Source: CAZQYC01 sp964597495
GTDB lineage: Bacteria > Pseudomonadota > Gammaproteobacteria > Steroidobacterales > Steroidobacteraceae
DNA length: 55,532 nucleotides
NCBI GenBank assembly: GCA_964597495.1
Contig: CAZQYC010000016.1
Coordinates: 1-55,532, forward strand
Reading direction: 5' to 3'
Below the pieces are notes generated by a model. It was not told where the DNA came from, made no database searches, and saw only the letters and a program-made list of their open reading frames with translations. This document shows, one piece after another, positions 16,727 through 26,079 of this stretch (the first letter of the stretch is position 1; every line of letters begins with the position of its first letter). A program made the position numbers and the translations under genes.

Positions 16727-17352
16727 AAGAATTTCTCGAACAGTTACGAAATATCGACCCCAACGATCCGGGCCGGTGGCCGCTATCGGTACGCATCGGA
16801 GCGATCGTCATGGTTTTGATCGTCGCGTCGGGCCTCGCTATTTACTACTTGGCTTGGAGTATCCAGCGGCCATTGCTTGAGCAGGCTCAAGCCGAAGAAC
16901 AGACGTTATTTGCGGAGCTCGAACAAAAAGCGCGGAAAGCTTCGAATCTCGAAGTGTATAAGCTGCAGCTGAAGGAAATGGAGCAGTCATTCGGTTCGAT
17001 GTTGCGCATGCTGCCGAACCGAACCGCAGTCCCGACCTTGCTCGAGGAAATATCGCAGACAGGTTCGGCAGCCGGCCTTGATTCCAAGTTATTTGAGCCC
17101 GGTAATGAATCTCCTCACGATTTCTACGCGGAAAAGCCGGTGAAACTTCAATTTACCGGGAGTTTCCATGCGATCGGCAATTTCGTCAGTGGAATTGCGG
17201 CGTTGCCCCGAATCGTTACGTTGCACGACATCAGCCTAACTACGATAGGTAAGGGCGGTAACGATCAATTGCAAATAGACGCGACCGCGAAGACTTATCG
17301 GTATTTGGACGAAGGAGAGTCTGGCGACGGCAAAGATGCGGCAGCTAAGTAG
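16723..17352 (+). CDS. pilO: Type IV pilus inner-membrane protein PilO
   Basis: 209 residues with a TM helix at about 25-45, then a coiled-coil and the periplasmic domain that heterodimerises with PilN and contacts PilP. It has a GTG start overlapping the pilN stop. The pattern 'QLRNIDPNDPGRWP' before the TM is typical of PilO. It is followed by a 68-nt gap before pilP, the only real gap in the operon. Confidence 0.94.
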   Translation: MKEFLEQLRNIDPNDPGRWPLSVRIGAIVMVLIVASGLAIYYLAWSIQRPLLEQAQAEEQTLFAELEQKARKASNLEVYKLQLKEMEQSFGSMLRMLPNRTAVPTLLEEISQTGSAAGLDSKLFEPGNESPHDFYAEKPVKLQFTGSFHAIGNFVSGIAALPRIVTLHDISLTTIGKGGNDQLQIDATAKTYRYLDEGESGDGKDAAAK

Positions 17353-17420
17353 CAGCGCCGACTTTTATGCGCCTCCCAATGACTCGCTAATCGATCTTAA
17401 GATTTGAGCAGAATCGACGT

Positions 17421-17930
17421 ATGTTAAGCATCAAGCACACATTGATCCTCCTAGGACTGAGCGCCTTTCTCTCGGCGTGCTCCAGCGACGTGGAAGAGCT
17501 GCAGCAAAAAATCAAGGAAATTCGTGCACGGCGCGACGATCGCATTGAACCCTTGCCGGAACTCAAGCCTTACGAGGCATTTACGTACAACGCATCGAGC
17601 CTGCGTTCGCCTTTCGTTCCAAGCGCACCGGCGAGCGCTGCGCTAGCAAACAGTTTACGTCCCGACTCAAAGCGGTCTCGAGAATTCTTGGAGCAGTTTC
17701 CGCTCGATTCATTGCACATGGTCGGAACTTTGGAAATGGGCGGCCGAAAGTTCGGGCTCGTCCGCGATACCGGCGGTCTCGTACATCGAGTATTGCCCGG
17801 TCAGTATCTTGGCCAGAATGACGGTAAGGTCACGAGCATCACCTCCTCTAAGATTTCGGTGATTCAGATCGTGCCGGACGGCGTTGGGGGCTACATCGAA
17901 CGTCCTGCCGCCATTGCCATCAGCGAGTGA
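17421..17930 (+). CDS. pilP: Type IV pilus lipoprotein PilP
   Basis: 169-residue inner-membrane lipoprotein that bridges PilNO to the secretin PilQ. Lipobox LSAC with Cys20; a disordered linker; then the beta-sandwich HR domain beginning near LDSLHMVGTL with GGLVHRVLPGQYLGQNDGKV. The Shine-Dalgarno sequence is weak. It is 18 nt upstream of pilQ. Confidence 0.95.
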   Translation: MLSIKHTLILLGLSAFLSACSSDVEELQQKIKEIRARRDDRIEPLPELKPYEAFTYNASSLRSPFVPSAPASAALANSLRPDSKRSREFLEQFPLDSLHMVGTLEMGGRKFGLVRDTGGLVHRVLPGQYLGQNDGKVTSITSSKISVIQIVPDGVGGYIERPAAIAISE

Positions 17931-17948
17931 TTTACGGAGTACATTAGA

Positions 17949-20210
17949 ATGTCGTCGCAAAAAAAAGTGATACCGGATTCGATCGCTCGTTGCCCGTCAC
18001 CGCACGGCACGATGTTCAGGCTGTTGTCCGGGGCGCGCCAGTTAGCGGTGCTTTTTTCCGTTGCAGGCGTTCTTAGTCTCGCCACTACCGGTGTCGAGGC
18101 GCAAACTGCCGTTCGACTTGAGAAGATCGAGGCGGTTCCCCTGGCAGGCGAGCAAGTGGAACTACGTTTGCAGCTAAGCGACACTGCGCCTCAGCCGGTC
18201 GTTTTCGACGTCGACAACCCCGCCCGCATCTCGTTGGATTTACCCGATACGACGATCGCTCTACCGGCTCGTCGCGTTGACGTAAAACGCGGCTCCTTGG
18301 ATACGGTGACGACTGCCGAGCTCAATGGCCGCACTCGTGTTGTTCTTAATTTAGATCGCAGCGGACCTTATGACGTACGTGCCCAAGGAAACACAATCTA
18401 CGTGTTGCTTGGCGCCAGTAGCGGTGCAGGAACGTCGGGCGGTGCTGGAGCGGCAGCTGCAAAACCCGGACAGCGCACGACGCAACAGGCGGGAAGCAAC
18501 GCTGCCGGCGGTCGACCGGTAAGTTCGTCGGGCGGGCCGCGGAGTGTGAAGAGTATCGATTTTCGCCGTGGCAGCGATGGCTCGGGGCGGATCGTGGTTG
18601 AACTCACGGATTCGAAAGTTCCTGCCGATCTGCGTCAAGAAGGCGGTCGCATTGTCGTGACGTTCGCAAAGACGTCGCTTCCCGATCAATGGATGCGTCG
18701 CATGGACGTCGTCGATTTCGCGACGCCGGTAAATACCGTAGAGGCGGTTCGAGCAGCCGAAGGCGCTCGATTGGTGATTGCGGCGGGCGGCGATTGGGAA
18801 CAGATTGCGTATCAATCCGACAACATCTACACGATCGAAGTGAAACCCGTCGTTAAGTCGGCCGCCGAAATCGAAGAGAAGAAGGAATACACGGGTGCCC
18901 GGCTCAACCTCGACTTTCAGGACATCGATGTGCGCGCCATTTTGAAAGTGCTTGCCGATATTAGCGGCCAGAACATGGTGGTCAGCGAGTCCGTAAAAGG
19001 CAATTTCACGCTGCGTTTGCAGGACGTCCCTTGGGATCATGCGCTTGACATCGTCATGCGCAGTAAGGGCCTTGATATGCGTAAACAAGGTAACGTGATG
19101 ATTATCGGGCCGGCCGCGGAAATCGCCGCGCGCGAGAAAGAGATTCTCGCGTCTAAAAAGGAAGTGCAGGAACTTTCGCCGCTGCGAACGGATTTTCTGC
19201 AAGTCAATTATGCGAAGGCAGCCGACCTTGCCGCTTTGCTCAAGGCAAAGGACAACGCCCTTTTGTCGGAGCGAGGCAACGTATCGATCGACGAACGTAC
19301 GAACACGCTGCTTCTGCAAGACACTGCCGATCGCCTCGCTCAAATCCGCAGTCTGGTTTCCACGTTGGACATTCCTGTCCGGCAAGTTCAGATTGAAGCA
19401 CGCATCGCCATTGTCACCGCCGACTTTAGCCGCGATCTTGGCGTCCGGGTGGGTTACAACGCCGTACGTGCGAATGGGGCGACAGGTCTCTATTCGGTCA
19501 GCGGATCCTCGGCAGGCAACAGCACCGTTGTTTCATCCGGAATTGCGAATCGCTCTACCACCGGCTCGCCGTTCCCAGTAACCATTCCCACCGGCGACTA
19601 CATGGTTAATTTGCCGGCGGCAAATACCGCGGGGCGGATCGCGCTCGCGGTGCTTGGCGAGAACTATCTTGTCGACCTCGAACTCTCAGCGGCTGAAGCC
19701 GAAGGCCGTGGCGAAGTGATCACGGCGCCGCGACTCATTACCGCCAATCAAAAAGAAGCCTTGATCGCTCAAGGTGTAGAAATCCCCTACTTTGAAACCT
19801 CGACGGCGTCTGGAGCAGGCGGCGTCAGTCAAGTCACCATCAAATTCAAAGAAGCTTTGTTGAGTCTCAAAGTCACTCCGCAAATTACGCCGGACAGCCG
19901 CATCATCATGGATTTGGAGGTTATCAAGGACAGCGTGGGACAAGTCGTTACCGTCAGTAACGGCAATAGCGTCCCGTCGATCGATAAGCGAAAACTTCAG
20001 ACCCAAGTCTTGGTGAATGACGGGCAGACGGCGGTGCTCGGCGGCATTATGGAAACCGAACGGCGCGATAACGAAACCAAGGTGCCGCTGATCGGTGATA
20101 TTCCGGTGCTTGGAAATCTCTTCAAGCAGAAGTCGAACGTGAACAATAAGCGAGAGCTCTTAATTTTTGTGACGCCTCGTATATTGCGGGAAGGCGCTTC
20201 TGTGCATTGA
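17949..20210 (+). CDS. pilQ: Type IV pilus secretin PilQ
   Basis: 753-residue outer-membrane pore for the pilus. Signal peptide (cleavage after VEA near residue 50); two AMIN domains (about 55-160 and 195-295) that bind peptidoglycan; STN domain (about 315-375); N1 domain; secretin beta-domain from about 500 ending in LLIFVTPRIL. A Ser/Gly-rich linker separates the AMIN domains. GGAG lies about 9 nt before the ATG. A later ATG at 18012 would shorten the signal peptide but lacks a ribosome-binding site. Confidence 0.97.
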   Translation: MSSQKKVIPDSIARCPSPHGTMFRLLSGARQLAVLFSVAGVLSLATTGVEAQTAVRLEKIEAVPLAGEQVELRLQLSDTAPQPVVFDVDNPARISLDLPDTTIALPARRVDVKRGSLDTVTTAELNGRTRVVLNLDRSGPYDVRAQGNTIYVLLGASSGAGTSGGAGAAAAKPGQRTTQQAGSNAAGGRPVSSSGGPRSVKSIDFRRGSDGSGRIVVELTDSKVPADLRQEGGRIVVTFAKTSLPDQWMRRMDVVDFATPVNTVEAVRAAEGARLVIAAGGDWEQIAYQSDNIYTIEVKPVVKSAAEIEEKKEYTGARLNLDFQDIDVRAILKVLADISGQNMVVSESVKGNFTLRLQDVPWDHALDIVMRSKGLDMRKQGNVMIIGPAAEIAAREKEILASKKEVQELSPLRTDFLQVNYAKAADLAALLKAKDNALLSERGNVSIDERTNTLLLQDTADRLAQIRSLVSTLDIPVRQVQIEARIAIVTADFSRDLGVRVGYNAVRANGATGLYSVSGSSAGNSTVVSSGIANRSTTGSPFPVTIPTGDYMVNLPAANTAGRIALAVLGENYLVDLELSAAEAEGRGEVITAPRLITANQKEALIAQGVEIPYFETSTASGAGGVSQVTIKFKEALLSLKVTPQITPDSRIIMDLEVIKDSVGQVVTVSNGNSVPSIDKRKLQTQVLVNDGQTAVLGGIMETERRDNETKVPLIGDIPVLGNLFKQKSNVNNKRELLIFVTPRILREGASVH

Positions 20211-20262
20211 TGCGGGTTCAGATAACGATACCGGACGCAACAAATTCACTTTGGAAAAAAGT

Positions 20263-22062
20263 ATGTTCAAGCATTTAGTTATTTCTGCGTTATCGCTGTT
20301 CGCACTCGCCGCCTGTGGCGGTGGAGACGGCGCTGCGATAGGAACGGGTAGCGGCGGCGGTTCGGGAGGAACAGGCGGCGGTACGGGCGGCACAGGAGGA
20401 GGAACAGGCGGCGGTACTACCACTACTCCGACCTACTCGATGGGCGGTGGCGCGGGAACGTCGTTTCAGTCGGGAACTATTTCCGTTGCCGTGCCCACTC
20501 TTGCCGCAGGCGGTAGCACGACTCTTCAAGTTTCCATCCTCGATCAAAATAGCGCGTTGTATACCACGTCGACCCAAGTCACCTTTAGCTCGACCTGCCT
20601 TGCCCTAGGAACCGCAACGATTACCTCCGGAGTGCCGCCTGTCGTCGGCAATACGGTGACCACGACGACGGGCAGCGTGACGGTTACCTACACGGCAAAG
20701 GGTTGCAGCGGAGCCGATGTGGTTACCGCCACGGCGACAGCTGCATCACAAAGTCTTTCTGCCACAGGAACGGTGACCGTCGCTCCCGCGACGATCGGAT
20801 CAATACAGTTCATTTCGGCCGCGCCGACCGCCATCGGCCTTAAGGGGACAGGCCTTGGCGAAACCTCCACGCTCATTTTCCAGGTGGTCGATTCAAGCGG
20901 CGGGCCGGTGCCGGGCGTCAATGTGTCTTTTAGCTTGAACACTACCGTGGGTGGTTTGAGTTTATCTCCTGCCTCGGCAACGAGTGGAGCGGATGGACGA
21001 GTCCAAACGGTGGTGAGCGCCGGCACGGCACACACTTCAATCCGCGTTACGGCGAGCATCGCCAATCCGGCGCGTGCTACTCAGTCGAGCGTGCTGGCGG
21101 TGACGACCGGGCTACCATCGTCAAATAGTTTCTCCATTGCGCTTGCCGGGACCCCTGCTGCTTGCCCGAACGTGGAGGCTTATAACATCGATGGAGTGCC
21201 GGTCGCGATTACGGTCCGGCTTGCGGATCGGTACAACAATCCCGCTCCGAACGGCACTTCCGTAGCTTTTACCGCCAACGGTGGGCACGTGGACGGCAGC
21301 TGCGTCACTCCTAGTGCCTCCGGCTTGACGGATGGCACCTGCACCGTGAACTGGGTGAGCGCGAATCCCCGCCCGCTGCCGAGTAGCGTGCCGCCGAGCT
21401 TATTACCAGGTCGCGTGCAAGTATTGGCGACGGCCATCGGCGAAGAGTCGTTCACCGATGCAAACGGCAATGGCTATTACGACAGCGGGGAACCGTTCGT
21501 AAATCTGGGCGAACCGTATCGCGATGACAACGAAAATGGGGCTTACGAATCTAACGAGTACTACCTCGATTTCAATGGAAACTCCACACGCAATGTGGGC
21601 GACGGGACTTTCAAAGGAATTACCTGCACCGGTTCGACGGCCTCCGATACTTGCGGTACCACTACGCTGGCGATTGGGGCACAAGCCACGATCATCATGT
21701 CGACGAGCGGTGCCCAAGTGGGGAGTTTCATTATTAACGGCGCGCCTTATTCCAGCGGCATTGTGTCCGTCGGCGTCAGTCAAAACATTCCGATCCAATT
21801 TACGGTGCGCGATCTGAACGGCAATCCCATGCCGGCATCGACGACCGTCAATATATCGGCGGAAGGAGGAGTCGGCACGATTTCCACTTCAACGTCTTCG
21901 TTCACGATTCCCTGTACGGCGACTCTTGTCGGGAATACGTATACGTCTTTCCTGGCGACGCCATCGAGCGTTACGGGCGCGGTGAACGGAAATGTCGTGA
22001 TTAAGGTAACCTCGCCGGGTGGTTTGATCACTCAATACTTCATTCCGTTCAGGGTGACCTAG
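20263..22062 (+). CDS. Large lipoprotein with Gly/Thr linker, Ig-like repeats and EF-hand-like loops
   Basis: 599 residues. Lipobox FALAAC with Cys18, then a Gly-Thr-Ser-rich linker (about 21-55) encoded by a degenerate GGC/GGT/ACA microrepeat. It is followed by bacterial Ig-like (Big_1/invasin-type) beta domains with 'VVDSSGGPVPGVNVSF' and 'LADRYNNPAPNGTSVAF' signatures. Three acidic loops follow the EF-hand/dockerin DxNxNG pattern at about 399-410, 421-432 and 436-442. No enzyme motif. ATG at 20263 is chosen: GGA sits 7 nt upstream, while the in-frame TTG at 20251 would spoil the signal peptide. It follows pilQ by 52 nt and ends at a terminator, so it is the last gene of the riboswitch-led pil operon. 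A calcium-responsive surface or adhesin-like role is inference. Confidence 0.85.
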   Translation: MFKHLVISALSLFALAACGGGDGAAIGTGSGGGSGGTGGGTGGTGGGTGGGTTTTPTYSMGGGAGTSFQSGTISVAVPTLAAGGSTTLQVSILDQNSALYTTSTQVTFSSTCLALGTATITSGVPPVVGNTVTTTTGSVTVTYTAKGCSGADVVTATATAASQSLSATGTVTVAPATIGSIQFISAAPTAIGLKGTGLGETSTLIFQVVDSSGGPVPGVNVSFSLNTTVGGLSLSPASATSGADGRVQTVVSAGTAHTSIRVTASIANPARATQSSVLAVTTGLPSSNSFSIALAGTPAACPNVEAYNIDGVPVAITVRLADRYNNPAPNGTSVAFTANGGHVDGSCVTPSASGLTDGTCTVNWVSANPRPLPSSVPPSLLPGRVQVLATAIGEESFTDANGNGYYDSGEPFVNLGEPYRDDNENGAYESNEYYLDFNGNSTRNVGDGTFKGITCTGSTASDTCGTTTLAIGAQATIIMSTSGAQVGSFIINGAPYSSGIVSVGVSQNIPIQFTVRDLNGNPMPASTTVNISAEGGVGTISTSTSSFTIPCTATLVGNTYTSFLATPSSVTGAVNGNVVIKVTSPGGLITQYFIPFRVT

Positions 22063-22086
22063 CACGTCCCGCTTCAACATCGTCCG

Positions 22087-22122
22087 AACGGCCGGCAGCA
22101 TGCAAATGTTGCCGGCCGTTTT
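22087..22122 (+). terminator. Rho-independent terminator after the pil operon
   Basis: Stem AACGGCCGGCA / TGCCGGCCGTT (11 bp) with a 12-nt loop, then TTTTC. It ends 15 nt before the aroKB ATG. Confidence 0.78.
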
Positions 22123-22125
22123 CAT

Positions 22126-22131
22126 TACAAT
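22126..22131 (+). promoter_or_regulatory. Candidate -10 element of aroKB (possible leaderless mRNA)
   Basis: TACAAT (one mismatch from TATAAT) immediately after the terminator. A transcript starting 6-7 nt downstream would begin at the aroKB ATG (22138). No -35 hexamer is convincing and no Shine-Dalgarno precedes the ATG. Confidence 0.4.
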
Positions 22132-22137
22132 GCTCGC

Positions 22138-23766
22138 ATGCGCAATGTGTTCTTAATTGGGCCGATGGGATCCGGCAAGACCGCCGTAGGAAAGCAACTC
22201 GCAAGAGCTCTCGATCTCGAGTTCATTGATGCCGATGCCGAAATCGAGCGACGGACGGGTGTTACCATCCCCCACATCTTCGAGAAAGAAGGCGAAGCGG
22301 GGTTTCGCGAGCGGGAGCGGGAGGTCATCGATTCCCTTTCCGCCCGCCACAATGTGGTCATTGCAACCGGGGGCGGAGCTATCCTGTTTCCCGAGAATCG
22401 AGAGCACTTATCCCGTCGCGGCTGCGTCATTTATCTGAAGACGTCCGTAGCTCAGCAACTGGAACGTACTCGGCACAGTAAACAGCGGCCGCTGTTGAAC
22501 GGCGTCGATCCCGAAACGAAACTTCGCACCCTGCTGGAACAGCGTGCGCCGCTCTATGAGAGCATTGCCGATATTACGGTGACGACGGACGGGCAACGAG
22601 TCGCGGTTGTGTGCGATCAAATCGTGCAGCAGCTTCGCAAGCGCGAGCAGCCTCTTATCGAGTGTGGGGAGGGAAATGTGCAGCGGATACGTATCGATCT
22701 AGGCGAACGGAGCTATCCCATTCTCATTGGGGCCGGGCTCCTCGAGAGTCGGCAGGAGCTTGCGCAAGCGATTCCGGCTAGCGATGTATTCGTCGTTACC
22801 AACGATCGCGTGGCGCCTCTGTATTTGCAAAAGCTGATCGATGCGTTGCCGGGCAAGCGAATTGCCTCAATAGCGCTGCCCGACGGCGAAGCCTACAAAA
22901 CGCTAGCGACGCTAAGTTCGATTTTCGATGCGTTGGTCGCTGCACGGATGAATCGCGATGCATCGATCGTGGCACTGGGCGGCGGCGTGGTTGGCGATAT
23001 GGCGGGCTTTGCCGCAGCCTGTTATCAGCGTGGCATCGACTATATTCAAGTGCCGACAACCTTGCTTGCTCAAGTGGATTCGTCCGTCGGCGGGAAGACG
23101 GCCGTCGATCATCCCGGCGGCAAAAATCTCATCGGCGCTTTTCATCAACCGCGCTCGGTGATTGCGGACACCAATACGTTAAGCACGCTGCCCGATCGCG
23201 AACTTCGCGCAGGACTGGCCGAAGTCGTGAAATATGGCTTCATTCGCGACAGTGCTTTTTTAGATTGGATCGAAGCCAATGCTTCTACGCTGCTCAATCG
23301 CGACTCCCAGGCGTTGGCGCATGCAATTCGGCGCTCTTGCGAAATCAAGGCCGAGATCGTCGGCATCGACGAGCGGGAGCAAGGGTTACGCGCCATTCTC
23401 AATTTCGGTCATACCTTCGGACATGCAATCGAGACGGCAACGAGCTACGGCGAATATCTCCACGGCGAAGCGGTGGCCATCGGCATGGCGCTCGCAGCCG
23501 ATATGTCCAAGCGCATGGGAACAATTACTCCCGACCACTACGAACGTGTGCTACGAATCATTCGCAGCCTTGAGTTGCCGGTGACGGCTCCGCGCATCGG
23601 TTCACGCCGCGCTTTCGAGCTCATGGGTATGGATAAAAAGGTACAAGCGGGAAAAATTCGCTTGGTTTTGCTTAAGTCCCTTGGTGAGGCGCAGGTAACC
23701 GGGGAGTATCCGGCGGAGGTGCTGCAAGACACTTTGATGAATGCTACGGACGAGCAGCCGGCATGA
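22138..23766 (+). CDS. aroKB: Fused shikimate kinase / 3-dehydroquinate synthase
   Basis: A single 542-residue chain that carries two steps of the shikimate pathway, usually made by adjacent aroK and aroB. N-terminal shikimate kinase (about 1-175): P-loop GPMGSGKT at 8-15, DAD at 32-34, GGG near 80, and the RPLL motif. C-terminal 3-dehydroquinate synthase (about 182-540): ALGGGVVGDMAGFAA, TTLLAQVDSSVGGKT, GKNLIGAFHQP, and the metal His cluster in NFGHTFGHAIE. An in-frame GTG at 22678 with GGGGAGGG ahead could also start free AroB. It overlaps dgt by 4 nt. Confidence 0.95.
   Translation: MRNVFLIGPMGSGKTAVGKQLARALDLEFIDADAEIERRTGVTIPHIFEKEGEAGFREREREVIDSLSARHNVVIATGGGAILFPENREHLSRRGCVIYLKTSVAQQLERTRHSKQRPLLNGVDPETKLRTLLEQRAPLYESIADITVTTDGQRVAVVCDQIVQQLRKREQPLIECGEGNVQRIRIDLGERSYPILIGAGLLESRQELAQAIPASDVFVVTNDRVAPLYLQKLIDALPGKRIASIALPDGEAYKTLATLSSIFDALVAARMNRDASIVALGGGVVGDMAGFAAACYQRGIDYIQVPTTLLAQVDSSVGGKTAVDHPGGKNLIGAFHQPRSVIADTNTLSTLPDRELRAGLAEVVKYGFIRDSAFLDWIEANASTLLNRDSQALAHAIRRSCEIKAEIVGIDEREQGLRAILNFGHTFGHAIETATSYGEYLHGEAVAIGMALAADMSKRMGTITPDHYERVLRIIRSLELPVTAPRIGSRRAFELMGMDKKVQAGKIRLVLLKSLGEAQVTGEYPAEVLQDTLMNATDEQPA
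22666..22680 (+). promoter_or_regulatory. Internal Shine-Dalgarno and GTG start for AroB inside aroKB
   Basis: GGGGAGGG at 22666-22673 and an in-frame GTG at 22678 (codon 181), 5 nt from the GGAGG core. It falls at the domain boundary, so AroB alone could be translated from the fused gene. Confidence 0.55.
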
Positions 23767-24923
23767 GCGGCGCGGATCGCTTAGCCGCGTACGCCGCGCA
23801 CGACAGCGAATCGCGCGGACGTATTCATCCCGAGCCTGAGCCTAAATTTCGCAGCGAATTTCAGCGCGATCGCGACCGCATCATTCACTCCACCGCGTTT
23901 CGGCGGCTCGTCTACAAAACTCAGGTATTCGTCAATCACGAAGGGGATTTGTATCGAACTCGGCTCACGCACAGCATCGAAGTCGCCCAGGTAGGGAGGA
24001 CCGTGTCGCGTGCGTTGGCGCTCAATGAAACCCTAACGGAAGCAATTTGTCTGGCTCACGACCTAGGACACACCGCATTCGGACACGCCGGGCAGGACGC
24101 CCTTAACGAGTGCATGCGGGAGTACGGCGGCTTCGAGCACAATTTGCAGTCGTTGCGCGTCGTCGACGAACTCGAAGAGCAGTATGCCGAGTTTGCCGGC
24201 CTGAACCTCACCTTCGAGACTCGGGAAGGCGTCCTGAAACACTGCTCGGTCAATAACGCACGAACGTTAGGTCCGTTGGGCGAGCGCTTTCTGCAGCGCC
24301 AGCAACCGTCGCTCGAAGCGCAGATCGCCAACATTGCCGACGAAATCGCCTATAACAATCACGATGTCGACGATAGTTTGCGAGCGGGGCTCGTCAACAT
24401 GGAGGATTTGCGTGCGGTCGTCCTTTTCCGCCGCGCTCACGACGACGTGCTCAAGGTTCATTCGGCATTGACTGAGCGGCGCCAAATTCATGAAATTGTC
24501 CGACGCATGATCGACCGTGTAGTCAGCGATTTGATTCGCACATCGATGGAAGCGATCGCGACGGTAAAGCCTGGAACTATCGATGCGGTGCGCAAGCATG
24601 CCGGCCCGCTCATTTGCCTCGGCAGCGAAGTGGCGGAGGAGCACCTGGAGCTCAAGCAATTTTTGCGGCAGCACGTGTATAAGCACTACCGCGTCCTCCG
24701 GATGACGACCAAGGCCCGCAAGGTCATTCACGATTTGTTTACCGCCTTCTTTAGTGCGCCGGAACTCATGCCCATCGAACACCAACGGGTAGCGGAAAGA
24801 AAAAGCCGGAAATCCGGCAAGCATGGACTTGCGCGAGCGGTTGCCGACTATATTGCCGGCATGACGGATCGTTACGCCATTCTTGAACATCAGCGGATCT
24901 TCGATCCCGCCGAACGCTCGTAA
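23763..24923 (+). CDS. dgt: Deoxyguanosinetriphosphate triphosphohydrolase-like protein
   Basis: An HD-domain dNTPase of 386 residues. The metal ligands H70, H99/D100 and the His of HTAFGHAG are present, and the N-terminal RSEFQRDRDRIIHSTAFRRL segment is characteristic of the Dgt-like family. The substrate is dGTP or broader dNTPs. It overlaps aroKB by an ATGA and precedes hemE by 11 nt, the usual gammaproteobacterial order. Confidence 0.93.
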   Translation: MSGADRLAAYAAHDSESRGRIHPEPEPKFRSEFQRDRDRIIHSTAFRRLVYKTQVFVNHEGDLYRTRLTHSIEVAQVGRTVSRALALNETLTEAICLAHDLGHTAFGHAGQDALNECMREYGGFEHNLQSLRVVDELEEQYAEFAGLNLTFETREGVLKHCSVNNARTLGPLGERFLQRQQPSLEAQIANIADEIAYNNHDVDDSLRAGLVNMEDLRAVVLFRRAHDDVLKVHSALTERRQIHEIVRRMIDRVVSDLIRTSMEAIATVKPGTIDAVRKHAGPLICLGSEVAEEHLELKQFLRQHVYKHYRVLRMTTKARKVIHDLFTAFFSAPELMPIEHQRVAERKSRKSGKHGLARAVADYIAGMTDRYAILEHQRIFDPAERS

Positions 24924-24934
24924 AGGAAACTGCG

Positions 24935-26005
24935 ATGCCTTTCGATCCTCTTAAGAACGACGTTTTCTTGCGAGCGCTGCTGCGCCAACCCACGGAGCGC
25001 ACGCCGGTTTGGATGATGCGGCAAGCGGGCCGCTATTTGCCGGAGTACCGCGCGACGCGCGCACGCGCGGGCAGCTTCCTCAAGTTGTGCATGACGCCGG
25101 AACTCGCATGCGAGGTCACGTTGCAGCCTCTTGACCGATTTCCGCTCGACGCGGCGATTCTTTTCTCGGACATCCTGACGATTCCTCACGCGATGGGGCT
25201 GGGATTGGAATTTGAAACCGGAGAAGGGCCCGTCATCAGAAATCCCGTGCGCAGCGCTGCAGACGTTGCACGAATGAAGATTCCCGATCCCGCGACCGAT
25301 CTACGTTACGTCGTCGATGCCGTCGGGTTGATTCGGCGTGAGTTGCATGGTCGCGTTCCGCTCATTGGCTTTGCCGGCAGCCCGTGGACCGTGGGTACTT
25401 ACATCGTTGAAGGTGGGAGCAGCAAACAATTCGATCGGATCAAGGGGATGATGTATCGGGATGCCGCGACGTTGCATCGGCTGCTCGATGTGCTTGCGAA
25501 GTCCACGGTTGCCTATCTGAATGCCCAGATTGCCGCCGGTGCCCAAGCGGTTATGATTTTCGACACCTGGGGAGGTGTGCTGACGCCGTTACAGTACCGT
25601 GAATTCTCGCTCGCCTACATGACTCAGATTCTAGATGAGCTTACTCGGGAAGCGGATGGCCGCATCGTTCCGCGAATTCTATTTACGAAAGGCGGCGGCG
25701 CGTGGCTTGGCGACATGGCGAAAGCAAATTGCGATGCGCTGGGTGTCGACTGGACGACCGATCTTGCGGATGCACGGCGGGCAGTCGGCGATCGGAAGGC
25801 GCTACAAGGAAACTTAGATCCAAGTGCTCTGTACGCTTCACCGGATAGCATTCGAGAGCAAGTTGGGTGTGTCCTAAAAAGCTTTGGAAAAGGAAACGGC
25901 CACGTCTTCAATTTGGGGCACGGCATTCATCCGGACGTGCCTCCTGAGAATGCTGCTGCGATGGTTGCGGCGGTGCACGAGCTGAGTCCGCAATACCACA
26001 CTTAG
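24935..26005 (+). CDS. hemE: Uroporphyrinogen decarboxylase
   Basis: Decarboxylates uroporphyrinogen III to coproporphyrinogen III in haem synthesis. RQAGRYLPEYR near the N-terminus, GFAGSPWTVGTYIVEG in the middle and HVFNLGHGIHPDVPPEN at the C-terminus are the family signatures. 356 residues, normal. GGA lies 8 nt upstream of the ATG. It is the last gene before the convergent fadD, with no clear terminator in the 74-nt gap. Confidence 0.98.
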   Translation: MPFDPLKNDVFLRALLRQPTERTPVWMMRQAGRYLPEYRATRARAGSFLKLCMTPELACEVTLQPLDRFPLDAAILFSDILTIPHAMGLGLEFETGEGPVIRNPVRSAADVARMKIPDPATDLRYVVDAVGLIRRELHGRVPLIGFAGSPWTVGTYIVEGGSSKQFDRIKGMMYRDAATLHRLLDVLAKSTVAYLNAQIAAGAQAVMIFDTWGGVLTPLQYREFSLAYMTQILDELTREADGRIVPRILFTKGGGAWLGDMAKANCDALGVDWTTDLADARRAVGDRKALQGNLDPSALYASPDSIREQVGCVLKSFGKGNGHVFNLGHGIHPDVPPENAAAMVAAVHELSPQYHT

Positions 26006-26079
26006 AAAGTTAAGTATTCGAAGTCCATCCGGCAAATGGCGGAATGGCTACGCGGCGCAATTAGATCGGGTGCCGTTCA

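Noticed and set aside
18351..19385. Long minus-strand open frame (344 codons) opposite pilQ
   Set aside because: It is entirely inside a well-supported secretin gene and has no family resemblance; a GC-driven antisense shadow.
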